From JBHIEE01 sp046760445 (GTDB lineage: Bacteria; Acidobacteriota; Aminicenantia; JdFR-78), in assembly GCA_046760445.1 (NCBI GenBank), contig JBHIEE010000076.1:1-14491 (forward strand): a stretch of DNA of 14,491 bases. The letters are read 5' to 3'. The notes under the pieces are model-generated. The model saw only the letters and a list, made by a program, of their open reading frames with translations, made no database searches and had not been told where the DNA came from. This document shows, piece after piece, positions 7,471 to 14,479 of this stretch. The position numbers and the translations under genes were made by a program. Position 1 is the first letter of the stretch. Each line of letters begins with the position of its first letter.

Positions 7471-7574
7471 GTAAGCCTTTAGGCTTACTCTGTAAAGCTA
7501 AAGCTTTACACTCCAATAAACCGTTGATTCTGGATCTTTAGATTTATACTTGGAATATAAACCTTTAGGTTTAT
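7471..7574. repeat. REP-like array upstream of the RAYT gene
   Basis: GTAAGCC/GGCTTAC with loop TTTA (7471-7488) is followed by TGTAAAGCT/AGCTTTACA with loop AA (7491-7510). A degenerate hairpin around GATCTTTAGATTT (about 7533-7545) is followed by ATAAACC/GGTTTAT (7557-7574). The first hairpin sits about 17 bp upstream of the transposase start codon, so it lies in the leader or promoter of that gene. Confidence 0.8.
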
Positions 7575-7614
7575 TCTGTGAAACACCACTCTATGAGATG
7601 AAAGATGCAGCTTA

Positions 7615-7636
7615 GTATGAACCGTACGGCTCATAC
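7615..7636. repeat. 22-bp near-perfect palindrome
   Basis: Arms GTATGAACCG (7615-7624) and CGGCTCATAC (7627-7636) pair at nine of ten positions around a TA centre. The remaining A-C mismatch becomes a G-U wobble if the minus strand is transcribed. It lies between the REP array and the receptor's terminator. It could be an operator, a repeat end or part of the 3' structure. No function is assigned. Confidence 0.5.
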
Positions 7637-7650
7637 CCTGTAACTTGAAT

Positions 7651-7702
7651 AAAAAAAACCCGCCCCGCCTCTTCCAAATAATCTGGATAGAAGCGGAGCG
7701 GG
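7651..7702 (-). terminator. Rho-independent terminator of the TonB receptor gene
   Basis: Read on the minus strand, a GC-rich imperfect stem of 17-18 bp pairs 7685-7702 with 7659-7675. It has a nine-base loop and is followed directly by eight T residues (7651-7658). It lies 72-123 bp beyond the receptor stop codon. Confidence 0.85.
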
Positions 7703-7719
7703 GTGAACCTCAACTTTTA

Positions 7720-7755
7720 TTGGGGATACCGCAAAGCGGCACAAGTAAACCCCAA
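7720..7755. repeat. Nested hairpin in the receptor 3' untranslated region
   Basis: Outer arms TTGGGG (7720-7725) and CCCCAA (7750-7755) enclose CCGC-AAA-GCGG (7729-7739). It lies between the receptor stop and its terminator. It could be a repeat insertion or a 3' stabilising structure. Confidence 0.45.
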
Positions 7756-7773
7756 CGCTACTCTACATCAGCA

Positions 7774-10737
7774 TCAGAATCTGAAACGAATTCCGAGTCG
7801 AAAAACTCTTGGATTAATGATCTCCAATGGTTGATAACCCCTGCTCATATTGATATTTGGTTCTCTTCCAAGAACTGTGTTGTTGTTGAACACATTGAAA
7901 ACATCAGCCATTATGCTAACACTGCCATAGTCTCCAATGCGTAGAACTTTTTCCACTCTCAGATCAAACATCCAGAAGGTGGGAAGTCTTTCGCTGCCAA
8001 AAGGTTTAATCAATGGGTAAGCTCTGCCAATGCCGCCACTGCGAGGAGATGTGCGAAGTCTTACTGGTACAACATATCCTTCACGGACCTGGAGATATCC
8101 ACTTACATTAAATCCCCAAGGTAACTGATACATTCCATTCAGCTTGGCCTGCCATCTACAATTAGTCCAGATATCTGTTTTTCCACTACCTCTCATCTCG
8201 TATGCCATGATTTCACCATCTAACATTTCAACATTAGTAGGATCTTGGTAAGAGGCTTTAGTTGGAAGGTACTGACGATGGTCATTGTAATTGAATGACG
8301 CATTCATCAACCATTTGTTGCTCAATCTCTTTGTAGCTGTAATTTCAACTCCCCAGAATTTCTGGTTATAGTCTGGTCTATTTGTCCAAAAATTACCAGC
8401 AGGTCGCATAGTAGTTAGTTGATAATAATCTGCTTCATAGTAATTTCCATCATATCTGTCTTCCAGCCCAGCATTATTCACGCCAGCAGGAACAAGCACA
8501 TAGTCATCACTGGTTAGGTCATTGATAGGAAACCAGGTGAAGTTCTCGTAATAGCGATAGATAAAATTTGCTCCCAAAGAGAAGTCTGGCAACACCTCTC
8601 GTTCAAAACCAATCAGACCTTCCCAAGTAATTGGTGCAGATATATCAGGATCTATTTTACTGGGATTGACACCTGGATTAGCTAAATCAACAGTGGAACT
8701 AACCCACCAAACATCAATTAATTCACCTGCTTGAACTTCATCGTCCCCATTAGTATCGTGCCATGCATAGTCTATTTCCCCATATGCAGAGTTATTTTCT
8801 AAGTAGGCTTGCCAGCTACTTAATTGGTCTGCATAGCGAGCAAAACTTCCTCGAATGAGAGTTTTCCCATCTCCTGTTATATCATAGGTGAAGCCAACTC
8901 GCGGTGAAAAGTCAGCCCATTTAACAACATCTTTTTTTCCTTCTTGTCTAACTGCAGGGAGAAGTACAGGATCTAATACGCTTGCTGGAGCATCATTCCA
9001 GGGCCCAAATTCATCTGATCCAGGGTCAGCATGACCACTTATCCGCCAATCATATCTTACACCAAGATTTAAGGTTAAGCGACCAGCAGTAAAGGTATCA
9101 CCTACCCAGCCACTTATTCTTGTGTAAGTCTGTTTAAAATCCTCAGGACGAACTATCCAAACTCCGCAAGAACCTGTTGTAGTATTAGGTAGACCATACC
9201 AGGCTCCCCAAAGACCATAATTATTCATTGCTGACCAGTAGGTTTTAACCATATTACCAGCCCAACCAAACTGAGTTCTGACAGTAGTATATCGATATTC
9301 AAATCCAAATTTGAATTCATGATCACCACCTAAGACATTTTCAGCAAAATAATTAGCAGAAAGATTGGTATGATACTCGGGTCTCCAGGTTTTGTAATAA
9401 AGAAATGATCCGCCCCACATTCCAGTGTCATAATCCAAGGTGACTGGCACCGCTCTTCCACCTTTAGGCTCAAGTTCAAACCACATATCAACCATACCAG
9501 CTCTTAAGGTCGCAAAGAAGTTGTCGCTGAAAATGTGCTCGTCTTCAATCTTATAGACATTTGATGGTCCTTGCTGATCCCATGTAGTTGGCATTGGGCG
9601 GTTGACAGCTGCACCACGACCCCATTTGAGCTTGTCAGCATAGATATAGAGGAATTCAGCTCGGTTATTGTCTGTAATCTGGGCATTAAGTTTGAAGTTT
9701 ATATTGTCTAATAGAGTATCATCTGGAGTGCCAGCAGCAGTAAACATCTTAATGTCTTGAACACCCCAGGCTCCCCAGACCCAGAGACGGTCTTTTATAA
9801 TTGGACCACCTGCTTCAAAACCATAATCTTTGATCCGGTTGATTCGATCGCCAGGATATATATCTTCTATATCTCCAACATAACCTTGAACATCTCTCCA
9901 ATAACTCTCAAGATCAGAACCTTTGACATTCGTAGCTTGGAACTCAAGCTGTGGAATTTTATCAGTTCTGTAGAAATAAGCCTGTCCTTTGAATTTATTA
10001 CCACCTCTTTTGGTCACAAAATTAAGACCAATTCCACCTGTTTGGATTGATGGGTCAGCTCCACCAGTAGTGATTTGAATTTCTTCAAAAGCATCAAAAT
10101 CCCAATACATTGGAGTAGCACCAAGAGCTGATTGGTCAGTAATAGTTAGTCCATCAACATTCCACATCACATTATCACCGCTATCGCCTCTGGCTGTAAA
10201 CTGGGACTGCTGACCTGATTGGGAACCACCAACATTCACTCGGTCAACCATAACTCCTGCTGTTTGATCCAAAATGACCCATGGATCTCGAGCAGATGGA
10301 ATATTGTCTAACCATTCGTCTGTGACGTTATGGGCAATACCAGTCTTTTTAGTATCAACAACTGGGCTTTCAGCAGTGACAATAATCTCTTCTTTTATTG
10401 TTGCCGCGGTCAAGGTGATTCTAAAATCTGATCTTACACCAACCACTACCTTAATTGGTTCTCGAACTTCAGTATTAAAACCAGGTAATTCGCATGTTAA
10501 TTTGTAGACACCTGGATCAAGTGAAAGAAAACGGAAAATTCCTCTTTCACTGGTAACTGCTGTTCTGGTAGCAATAATTTCAGATTCCAAAGTAACAGTT
10601 ACTCCAGGAAGAGGAATACCATCTTCGTCAACCACTGTTCCAGTTATTTCTCCATATCGAATCTGAGCTGTAGCAAAAGAAGTTAGTCCTATTAACAGAC
10701 ATAATATCAATAGAACTTTGGAAATTTTCTTACTCAC
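7774..10737 (-). CDS. TonB-dependent outer-membrane receptor with carboxypeptidase-regulatory N-terminal domain
   Basis: The product is 987 residues. A signal peptide (1 to about 24, ...TSFATAQ) is followed by a carboxypeptidase-regulatory beta-sandwich (about 28-110, YGEITGTVVDEDGIPLPGVTV). Next comes a Ton-box-like EEIIVTAE (117-124), then a plug domain (about 128-243) with MWNVDGLTITD and FEEIQITTGGAD, and then the beta-barrel. The chain ends in aromatic FRLGIRFRF, the usual C-terminal strand for outer-membrane assembly. The start codon is GTG, supported by AAGGAGG seven bases upstream. The gene appears monocistronic, with its own promoter, structured leader and terminator. No SusD-like partner is nearby. 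The ligand cannot be inferred; oligosaccharides or peptides are typical for this architecture. Confidence 0.9.
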   Translation of the reverse strand: MSKKISKVLLILCLLIGLTSFATAQIRYGEITGTVVDEDGIPLPGVTVTLESEIIATRTAVTSERGIFRFLSLDPGVYKLTCELPGFNTEVREPIKVVVGVRSDFRITLTAATIKEEIIVTAESPVVDTKKTGIAHNVTDEWLDNIPSARDPWVILDQTAGVMVDRVNVGGSQSGQQSQFTARGDSGDNVMWNVDGLTITDQSALGATPMYWDFDAFEEIQITTGGADPSIQTGGIGLNFVTKRGGNKFKGQAYFYRTDKIPQLEFQATNVKGSDLESYWRDVQGYVGDIEDIYPGDRINRIKDYGFEAGGPIIKDRLWVWGAWGVQDIKMFTAAGTPDDTLLDNINFKLNAQITDNNRAEFLYIYADKLKWGRGAAVNRPMPTTWDQQGPSNVYKIEDEHIFSDNFFATLRAGMVDMWFELEPKGGRAVPVTLDYDTGMWGGSFLYYKTWRPEYHTNLSANYFAENVLGGDHEFKFGFEYRYTTVRTQFGWAGNMVKTYWSAMNNYGLWGAWYGLPNTTTGSCGVWIVRPEDFKQTYTRISGWVGDTFTAGRLTLNLGVRYDWRISGHADPGSDEFGPWNDAPASVLDPVLLPAVRQEGKKDVVKWADFSPRVGFTYDITGDGKTLIRGSFARYADQLSSWQAYLENNSAYGEIDYAWHDTNGDDEVQAGELIDVWWVSSTVDLANPGVNPSKIDPDISAPITWEGLIGFEREVLPDFSLGANFIYRYYENFTWFPINDLTSDDYVLVPAGVNNAGLEDRYDGNYYEADYYQLTTMRPAGNFWTNRPDYNQKFWGVEITATKRLSNKWLMNASFNYNDHRQYLPTKASYQDPTNVEMLDGEIMAYEMRGSGKTDIWTNCRWQAKLNGMYQLPWGFNVSGYLQVREGYVVPVRLRTSPRSGGIGRAYPLIKPFGSERLPTFWMFDLRVEKVLRIGDYGSVSIMADVFNVFNNNTVLGREPNINMSRGYQPLEIINPRVFRLGIRFRF

Positions 10738-10751
10738 TTTTTAACCTCCTT

Positions 10752-10779
10752 TTTTAATCCCAAGTACTCGGGATTAAAA
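10752..10779 (-). promoter_or_regulatory. Hairpin immediately upstream of the receptor ribosome-binding site
   Basis: Arms TTTTAATCCC (10752-10761) and GGGATTAAAA (10770-10779) form a 10-bp stem whose loop can pair further. On the transcribed strand it ends at the AAGGAGG Shine-Dalgarno, so folding or protein binding could affect translation. A related TCCCGA-ATGC-TCGGGA hairpin lies at 10800-10815. Confidence 0.5.
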
Positions 10780-10871
10780 TCTTACCCTTGCCCTGTCCCT
10801 CCCGAATGCTCGGGATCGGAACAACCAATACCCCTTAACATTAACTATCTACTTAATTATCACCTCCTCAC

Positions 10872-10916
10872 AAAAAATGCCTTGCATTTTTTAGATTTCC
10901 ATAATGGAAATCTAAA
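10872..10916 (-). promoter_or_regulatory. Tandem hairpins at the 5' end of the receptor leader
   Basis: TTTAGATTTCC (10890-10900) and GGAAATCTAAA (10906-10916) form an 11-bp perfect stem with a five-base loop. AAAAAATGC (10872-10880) and GCATTTTTT (10884-10892) form a 9-bp stem. The two overlap by three bases, so they may compete. With the promoter at 10921-10949, transcription would start near 10914, placing the first hairpin at the very 5' end of the mRNA. This is consistent with a stabilising or attenuating leader of about 175 nt. No known riboswitch class is recognised. Confidence 0.55.
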
Positions 10917-10920
10917 ATAA

Positions 10921-10949
10921 TTTATATGCAAATTTAATGCCAAAGTCAA
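10921..10949 (-). promoter_or_regulatory. Promoter of the TonB receptor gene (sigma-70 type)
   Basis: On the minus strand TTGACT (10944-10949) and TATAAA (10921-10926) are separated by exactly 17 bp. Each element matches the consensus at five of six positions. Confidence 0.65.
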
Positions 10950-11061
10950 GTAATTTTTAGTGATTATAATTTATTGAAAATAAAGAAGTTATATTTTTAA
11001 AAAATTTTTCTTTTTTCATTTTTATCCAAAAAATTGGATTTGATTCAAAAGATTGATTTTC

Positions 11062-11234
11062 ATGTCGCATGTCCCATGTCCCAAGCCTCACGCTGTCTCT
11101 CAGATTCAATAGACATCAGTTACAACACATGAAAGGCTAAAGCCTTCCGCTACATTTGGGCACCACACCCTGGAATTAAGACTTAATGCTCTGAGCCTAA
11201 TAATTCGCATTTTCAGCTTGTGACCTTGAGACTT
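11062..11234. repeat. Gene-less inverted pair with 7-bp units (1)
   Basis: Three 7-bp units (ATGTCGC, ATGTCCC, ATGTCCC) occupy 11062-11082. The stretch 11076-11095 is an imperfect inverted copy of 11214-11234; most positions pair, with a small gap. The right side continues in 7- to 8-bp units (CTTGTGAC, CTTGAGA, CTTGTAA). The enclosed 118 bp hold no gene, only the AAGGC/GCCTT hairpin. Confidence 0.45.
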
Positions 11235-11382
11235 GTAACTTGACTTTTCTCCTGCTCTAAGTTACTTTTAGAAAGGACGTAATATATATGTTCTGAGACC
11301 CGTAAAATAATAATATGAAAAAATATGAAAACCACGACTCGACTGAGCTCGTCGAAGTCAGAGAACACACACGAAATATATA

Positions 11383-11519
11383 AAATGTCAAATAACAAAG
11401 CTCAAATGACAAACGTAAAGAGTAAGGAGTGAAGAGTAAAGTGATAAATAACACCCTACGATTTACCCTTTACACTTCACGGATTTGGCATTTAGTCATT
11501 TGTCATTGATTTGACATTT
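11383..11519. repeat. Gene-less inverted pair with 7-bp units (2)
   Basis: The outer arms AAATGTCAAAT (11383-11393) and ATTTGACATTT (11509-11519) are perfect complements. AATGACAAA (11405-11413) pairs with TTTGTCATT (11499-11507). Inside, four 7-bp units (GTAAAGA, GTAAGGA, GTGAAGA, GTAAAGT; 11415-11442) face inverted units in 11461-11481. Only about 11 bp separate the halves, so there is room for no gene. Confidence 0.65.
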
Positions 11520-11538
11520 GGATTTTGTCATTTAGATT
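11511..11538 (+). promoter_or_regulatory. Possible tatA promoter
   Basis: TTGACA (11511-11516) and TAGATT (11533-11538) are 16 bp apart, about 65 bp before tatA. The -35 is perfect and the -10 matches four of six. The -35 lies within the right arm of the inverted repeat, so the element may have donated it. Confidence 0.35.
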
Positions 11539-11604
11539 TGTTTGAGAGTATTAAGATTTATTGGAATTTGGGATTTAATAAAGTATATTGTTAAGGAGGG
11601 TTAA

Positions 11605-11781
11605 ATGTTAGGAAGTATTGGACCAACTGAAATCCTGATCATTCTTCTGATTGTGATTATTATTTTTGGAGCAAGAAGATTACCTGAGTTAGGGAAAGCA
11701 GTTGGAGAAGGAATAAAAAATTTCAAAAAATCAATTAGCTCCAAGGATGAAAAAAAAGAAACTGAAAAGAAAGAGGAATGA
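11605..11781 (+). CDS. tatA: Sec-independent (twin-arginine) translocase subunit TatA
   Basis: The product is 58 residues. The hydrophobic segment (about 8-21, EILIILLIVIIIFGARRLPE) is followed by the family's hinge FGARRLPELGKAVGEG (21-36), an amphipathic helix (KNFKKS) and a charged tail. TatA oligomers form the protein-conducting part of the Tat pathway in the inner membrane, which exports folded proteins. AAGGAGG (11593-11599) precedes the ATG at good spacing. The stop codon overlaps the next gene's ATG (ATGA, 11778-11781), so the two are probably translationally coupled. No tatC or tatB gene is in the window. TatE or a short TatB is possible, but the FGARRLPELGKA motif fits TatA best. 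Confidence 0.93.
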   Translation: MLGSIGPTEILIILLIVIIIFGARRLPELGKAVGEGIKNFKKSISSKDEKKETEKKEE

Positions 11782-13046
11782 GACGGATTTTAGAAAGATT
11801 AGCCGAGGAGCGAAAACAGAAAGAAAAGGGTTTTAATCAAGTATTAGAGAAAGTAAAAAAAGAGACTAAAACGGCTCTAACTTCAGAAAAGAGAGAAGGA
11901 TTAAATCAACTCCTCTTTCAGCTTGACCAAAAATTAAAAATCAAAACTCAAGTAGCTCCTCCTGGAAAGCTTAAAAAGTTCTTCTATTCTCTCTCAAAAT
12001 TATCCAAGTTCGTGTCTGAAGATAAAGAATTCAATCGCCTTTTGATTCAAGCTCTAACCGAGCGTAGAAATTTTATGGAGGAGAATCTGATTCAATTAAA
12101 CCGAATAATTTCTTCTCTAATTGAACTATTCCAATTGAATCAGAAACTAATGGATGCCAAGGACAAAGAATGGGATGCCTTGGGAAGCAATCATGTCGGG
12201 ATGATTTTTAAAAGTATGGAGTGGAGGATAGATAAATTAGCAACTGAATATCAAGATGTTAAAATCTTAATGAAGAAGTTTCTTTTGCTTGAAGATAAAT
12301 TAGACTCTTTGCTGACTACTCTCAAAAAAAGAAAAAAACCTTCTCCTGAACAAGTAGAAGAAATACTTGAACCTTTGAGAGACTATAAATATGCTGGATT
12401 TGAAAATAGATTTCGTGGATACGAAGAACAGCTAATAAGAGCCCAAAAAAAATATTTACCTTACTTTGTAAATAAGGAAAATGTAGTGGATTTAGGCTGT
12501 GGGAGGGGAGAATTTCTTCAGATTTTAAGAGATAATAATATCAAGAGCTATGGAGTTGACTCAAACGATGAAATGATAGAACTTTGCTTGGAGAAAGGAT
12601 TAAAATGTATTAAAGGAGATATCCTCGAACATCTCAGTTCCCTAAGAGATGAATCTTTAGGAGGAATTTTCTCTGCTCAGGTAATAGAACATCTCCCTCC
12701 TAAGTATTTAATGGAATTAATCAATAAATCTTTTTTTAAATTGAAGAAAGGCTGTTATATTGTTTTAGAAACAGTTAATCCAACCTCAATTTTTACGCTG
12801 GTGAGTACCTATTTTTTAGATCTTTCCCATCAAAAACCAATCCATCCTCAAACCCTCAAATTTCTTCTGGAAATCACTGGATTTGAGGAGGTAGAAATTC
12901 AATTCCTTTCTCCTTTAGAAAAAGAAAAACTACAAACTCTCCCTGCTACTGATGAGTTTTCCACCATTATTAATCAAAATATAGATAAATTAAATAAATT
13001 ACTTTATGCTCCTTCAGATTATGCTGCTATCGGGAAAAAAACTTAA
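11778..13046 (+). CDS. Class I SAM-dependent methyltransferase with long N-terminal coiled coil
   Basis: The product is 422 residues. The first 200 are highly charged helices with coiled-coil character and no membrane segment. A Rossmann methyltransferase domain follows (about 205-385). Motif I is VVDLGCGRGEF (236-246); D261 ends beta-2 (YGVDSN), D281 follows (KGD), and the motif IV/post-I region is SAQVIEHLPP (299-308). The FLDLSHQKPIHPQTLKFLLE stretch (346-365) matches methyltransferases from O-antigen and capsule clusters in Deltaproteobacteria and relatives. The substrate is probably a glycan or lipid-linked sugar, by family analogy only. The gene overlaps tatA by four bases. Neighbours give no polysaccharide cluster, so the role remains open. 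Confidence 0.85.
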   Translation: MRRILERLAEERKQKEKGFNQVLEKVKKETKTALTSEKREGLNQLLFQLDQKLKIKTQVAPPGKLKKFFYSLSKLSKFVSEDKEFNRLLIQALTERRNFMEENLIQLNRIISSLIELFQLNQKLMDAKDKEWDALGSNHVGMIFKSMEWRIDKLATEYQDVKILMKKFLLLEDKLDSLLTTLKKRKKPSPEQVEEILEPLRDYKYAGFENRFRGYEEQLIRAQKKYLPYFVNKENVVDLGCGRGEFLQILRDNNIKSYGVDSNDEMIELCLEKGLKCIKGDILEHLSSLRDESLGGIFSAQVIEHLPPKYLMELINKSFFKLKKGCYIVLETVNPTSIFTLVSTYFLDLSHQKPIHPQTLKFLLEITGFEEVEIQFLSPLEKEKLQTLPATDEFSTIINQNIDKLNKLLYAPSDYAAIGKKT

Positions 13047-13081
13047 TACTGTGTTCCTTCTCACCTTTCATCTCAAATAAA

Positions 13082-13993
13082 ATGGGTTTTTATGCTGGCT
13101 TTGACTTAGGTGGAACTAAAATAAAATCAGGAATAATAAATAACCAAGGGAAAGTAGTTTGTCAGTTATCTCAACCAACTGCTAACAATATTCAGGACTT
13201 ACTTCATCAAATTAAAAAACTATGGGAAAATCTAAAAACTTTTACCCCGGAACAAATAAAAGCAGTTGGGTTGGGTTTCCCAGGAATATACAATTTTAAA
13301 AAAATTATAATCCACCAATCTCCCCATCTCCCTTTCTTAGATAATTTTCCTTTATCTCCGGCTTTAACTGAACTCATTGAAGTCCCCTTTTTTATAAATA
13401 ATGACGCTAATTTAGCAGCCTTTGGTGAATTCCTAATAGGCTCGGGACAAGGTGTTCAGAGTATGGTTTTTTTAACTATTGGTACAGGAGTAGGTTCGGG
13501 AATAATCTTTAAAGGAAAGCTTTGGCAGGGAAAATGTGGATATGCTGGAGAATTAGGTCATATTATTGTTAATCCTGAAGGAGAAATATGCGATTGTAGA
13601 GGTAGAGGGTGCTTAGAAACAGAAGTTTGCTCTTCCAAGATAGTCCAGAATTATTTAGAATTCACCAGAGTAAAGGAAAAACTCACTGCAGAAGAAGTTT
13701 TTGAACGAGCAAAAAAGGGAGACAAAACAGCTCAGAAAGCTTTCCAAAAAGCAGGTTATTATCTTGGTCTTGGATTAGCCTCAATTATAAATTTACTCAA
13801 TCCTGAAAAAATAATTCTTGGTGGAGGAGTGATGGAGGCAGGCGATTTTTTATTAAAACCAGCCTTGGAAGAAGTAAAAAAAAGAGCCTACCAGAAAGCA
13901 ATTGAATGTTGTAAAATAGAGAAAGCCTCTCTCGGAAACAATGCAGGAATAATTGGCGCTGGCCTTTGGGCTAAACACAAATTGGGTGACTAG
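13082..13993 (+). CDS. ROK-family sugar kinase (glucokinase-like)
   Basis: The product is 303 residues, normal for ROK kinases. The ATP phosphate-binding motif is GFDLGGTKIK (6-15). The catalytic Asp is D108 in NNDANLAA, and a second nucleotide loop is LTIGTGVGSG (131-140). The sugar and zinc site includes E157 and H160 (GELGH) and the cysteines C170, C172 and C177 in CDCRGRGCLE. The usual CxCGxxGCxE has Arg in place of the first Gly, while the zinc ligands are intact. It lacks the N-terminal helix-turn-helix of ROK repressors, so it is an enzyme that phosphorylates glucose or a related hexose or amino sugar in the cytoplasm. No Shine-Dalgarno is clear before the ATG. It lies 35 bp after the methyltransferase gene. 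The last codons and TAG stop are part of an 8-bp tandem array. Confidence 0.92.
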   Translation: MGFYAGFDLGGTKIKSGIINNQGKVVCQLSQPTANNIQDLLHQIKKLWENLKTFTPEQIKAVGLGFPGIYNFKKIIIHQSPHLPFLDNFPLSPALTELIEVPFFINNDANLAAFGEFLIGSGQGVQSMVFLTIGTGVGSGIIFKGKLWQGKCGYAGELGHIIVNPEGEICDCRGRGCLETEVCSSKIVQNYLEFTRVKEKLTAEEVFERAKKGDKTAQKAFQKAGYYLGLGLASIINLLNPEKIILGGGVMEAGDFLLKPALEEVKKRAYQKAIECCKIEKASLGNNAGIIGAGLWAKHKLGD

Positions 13994-14024
13994 GTTATTG
14001 GGTTATTGGGTGACTGAGTTATTG
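13985..14024. repeat. Tandem 8-bp array upstream of the second four-helix-bundle gene
   Basis: Five units of consensus GGTKAYTG run without gaps: GGTGACTA, GGTTATTG, GGTTATTG, GGTGACTG, AGTTATTG. The array includes the last codons and stop of the ROK kinase gene. An inverted copy, CAATCACC, occurs at 14480-14487 beyond the four-helix-bundle gene. Confidence 0.75.
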
Positions 14025-14052
14025 GGGTGTCCGATTTTAAAGTGAGGATGAG

Positions 14053-14445
14053 ATGTTTAAAGACATAGAAGATTTAGATATATATAAAATAATCGAGAAT
14101 TTATGTGATGAAATTTGGAATGAAATCATCAAATGGAACTATTTTGCTCAAGATACAATTGGAAAACAGTTAGTTCGAGCTATTGACTCGATTGGAGCAA
14201 ATCTTGTGGAAAGCGGTGGAAGATATCATCATCGAGATTCCTTAAATTTTCTCTATTTTGCAAGAGCTTCAGCGAGAGAAACCAGATATTGGCTAAAAAG
14301 AGCTAAAAATAGAGGATTGATCAACCCAAAGAAAATTGATATTTATGTAGCTCAAATTAATACTTTTTCAAAAAGGCTAAATGCACTAATTAATTCAAGG
14401 CGAAAAAGATTAGAAAAATTAATAATTAGGGAATACAACAAATAA
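14053..14445 (+). CDS. Four-helix-bundle protein (S23 / intervening-sequence family), copy 2
   Basis: The product is 130 residues. The opening FKDIEDLDIYKIIENLCDEI, then DTIGKQLVRAIDSIGANLVE, SGGRYHHRDSLNFLYFARAS and RETRYWLKRA place it in the small four-helix-bundle family. It belongs to a different subgroup from the copy at 5310-5684: 'IGKQLVRA' replaces 'LTIQMRRS' and 'ANLVESGGR' replaces 'SNIAEGYGR'. GAGG lies six bases before the ATG. The protein is basic at its C-terminus (RRKRLEKLIIREYNK), consistent with nucleic-acid contact. The gene sits between an 8-bp tandem array and an inverted partner at the window edge. The function of free-standing members is not established. Confidence 0.82.
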   Translation: MFKDIEDLDIYKIIENLCDEIWNEIIKWNYFAQDTIGKQLVRAIDSIGANLVESGGRYHHRDSLNFLYFARASARETRYWLKRAKNRGLINPKKIDIYVAQINTFSKRLNALINSRRKRLEKLIIREYNK

Positions 14446-14479
14446 AATGAATAAAAAAATCAACAATAGATTAATGTCC

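Larger units (their letters stand above)
10950..11604. other. Repeat-rich divergent intergenic region
   Basis: About 650 bp lie between the receptor promoter and tatA. I find no credible gene. The short open frames on the minus strand at 11213-11454 are low-complexity and overlap repeats. The region contains an inverted pair (11076-11095 with 11214-11234), an AAGGC-TAAA-GCCTT hairpin (11133-11146) and a TCGAC/GTCGA hairpin (about 11339-11355). It also contains a second inverted array (11383-11519) and a possible tatA promoter (11511-11538). Confidence 0.6.

Noticed and set aside
6744..7574. CRISPR array
   Set aside because: Repeats are self-complementary, unequal in spacing and vary in sequence. 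There are no uniform spacers and no cas genes.
7590..7636. Group II intron domain V look-alike (GAGCCGTACGGTTC on the minus strand)
   Set aside because: The central hairpin and GAAA-type loop of domain V are missing, and no intron reverse transcriptase or other domains are present. It is better described as a simple palindrome.
7645..7944. 99-residue plus-strand open frame
   Set aside because: It starts within the terminator of the receptor gene and runs antisense to the receptor's 3' end. Its composition matches no protein and there is no ribosome-binding site.
10796..10860. Leader peptide of about 19 codons beginning at an ATG near 10840 (minus strand)
   Set aside because: The nearest Shine-Dalgarno-like GGAGG is too far upstream and the frame merely runs through a repeat hairpin.
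11213..11454. Two overlapping minus-strand open frames of 61 and 65 residues
   Set aside because: They are read from tandem and inverted repeat DNA, are rich in Phe/Tyr/Leu/Ser from AT-rich sequence, and have no start signals.
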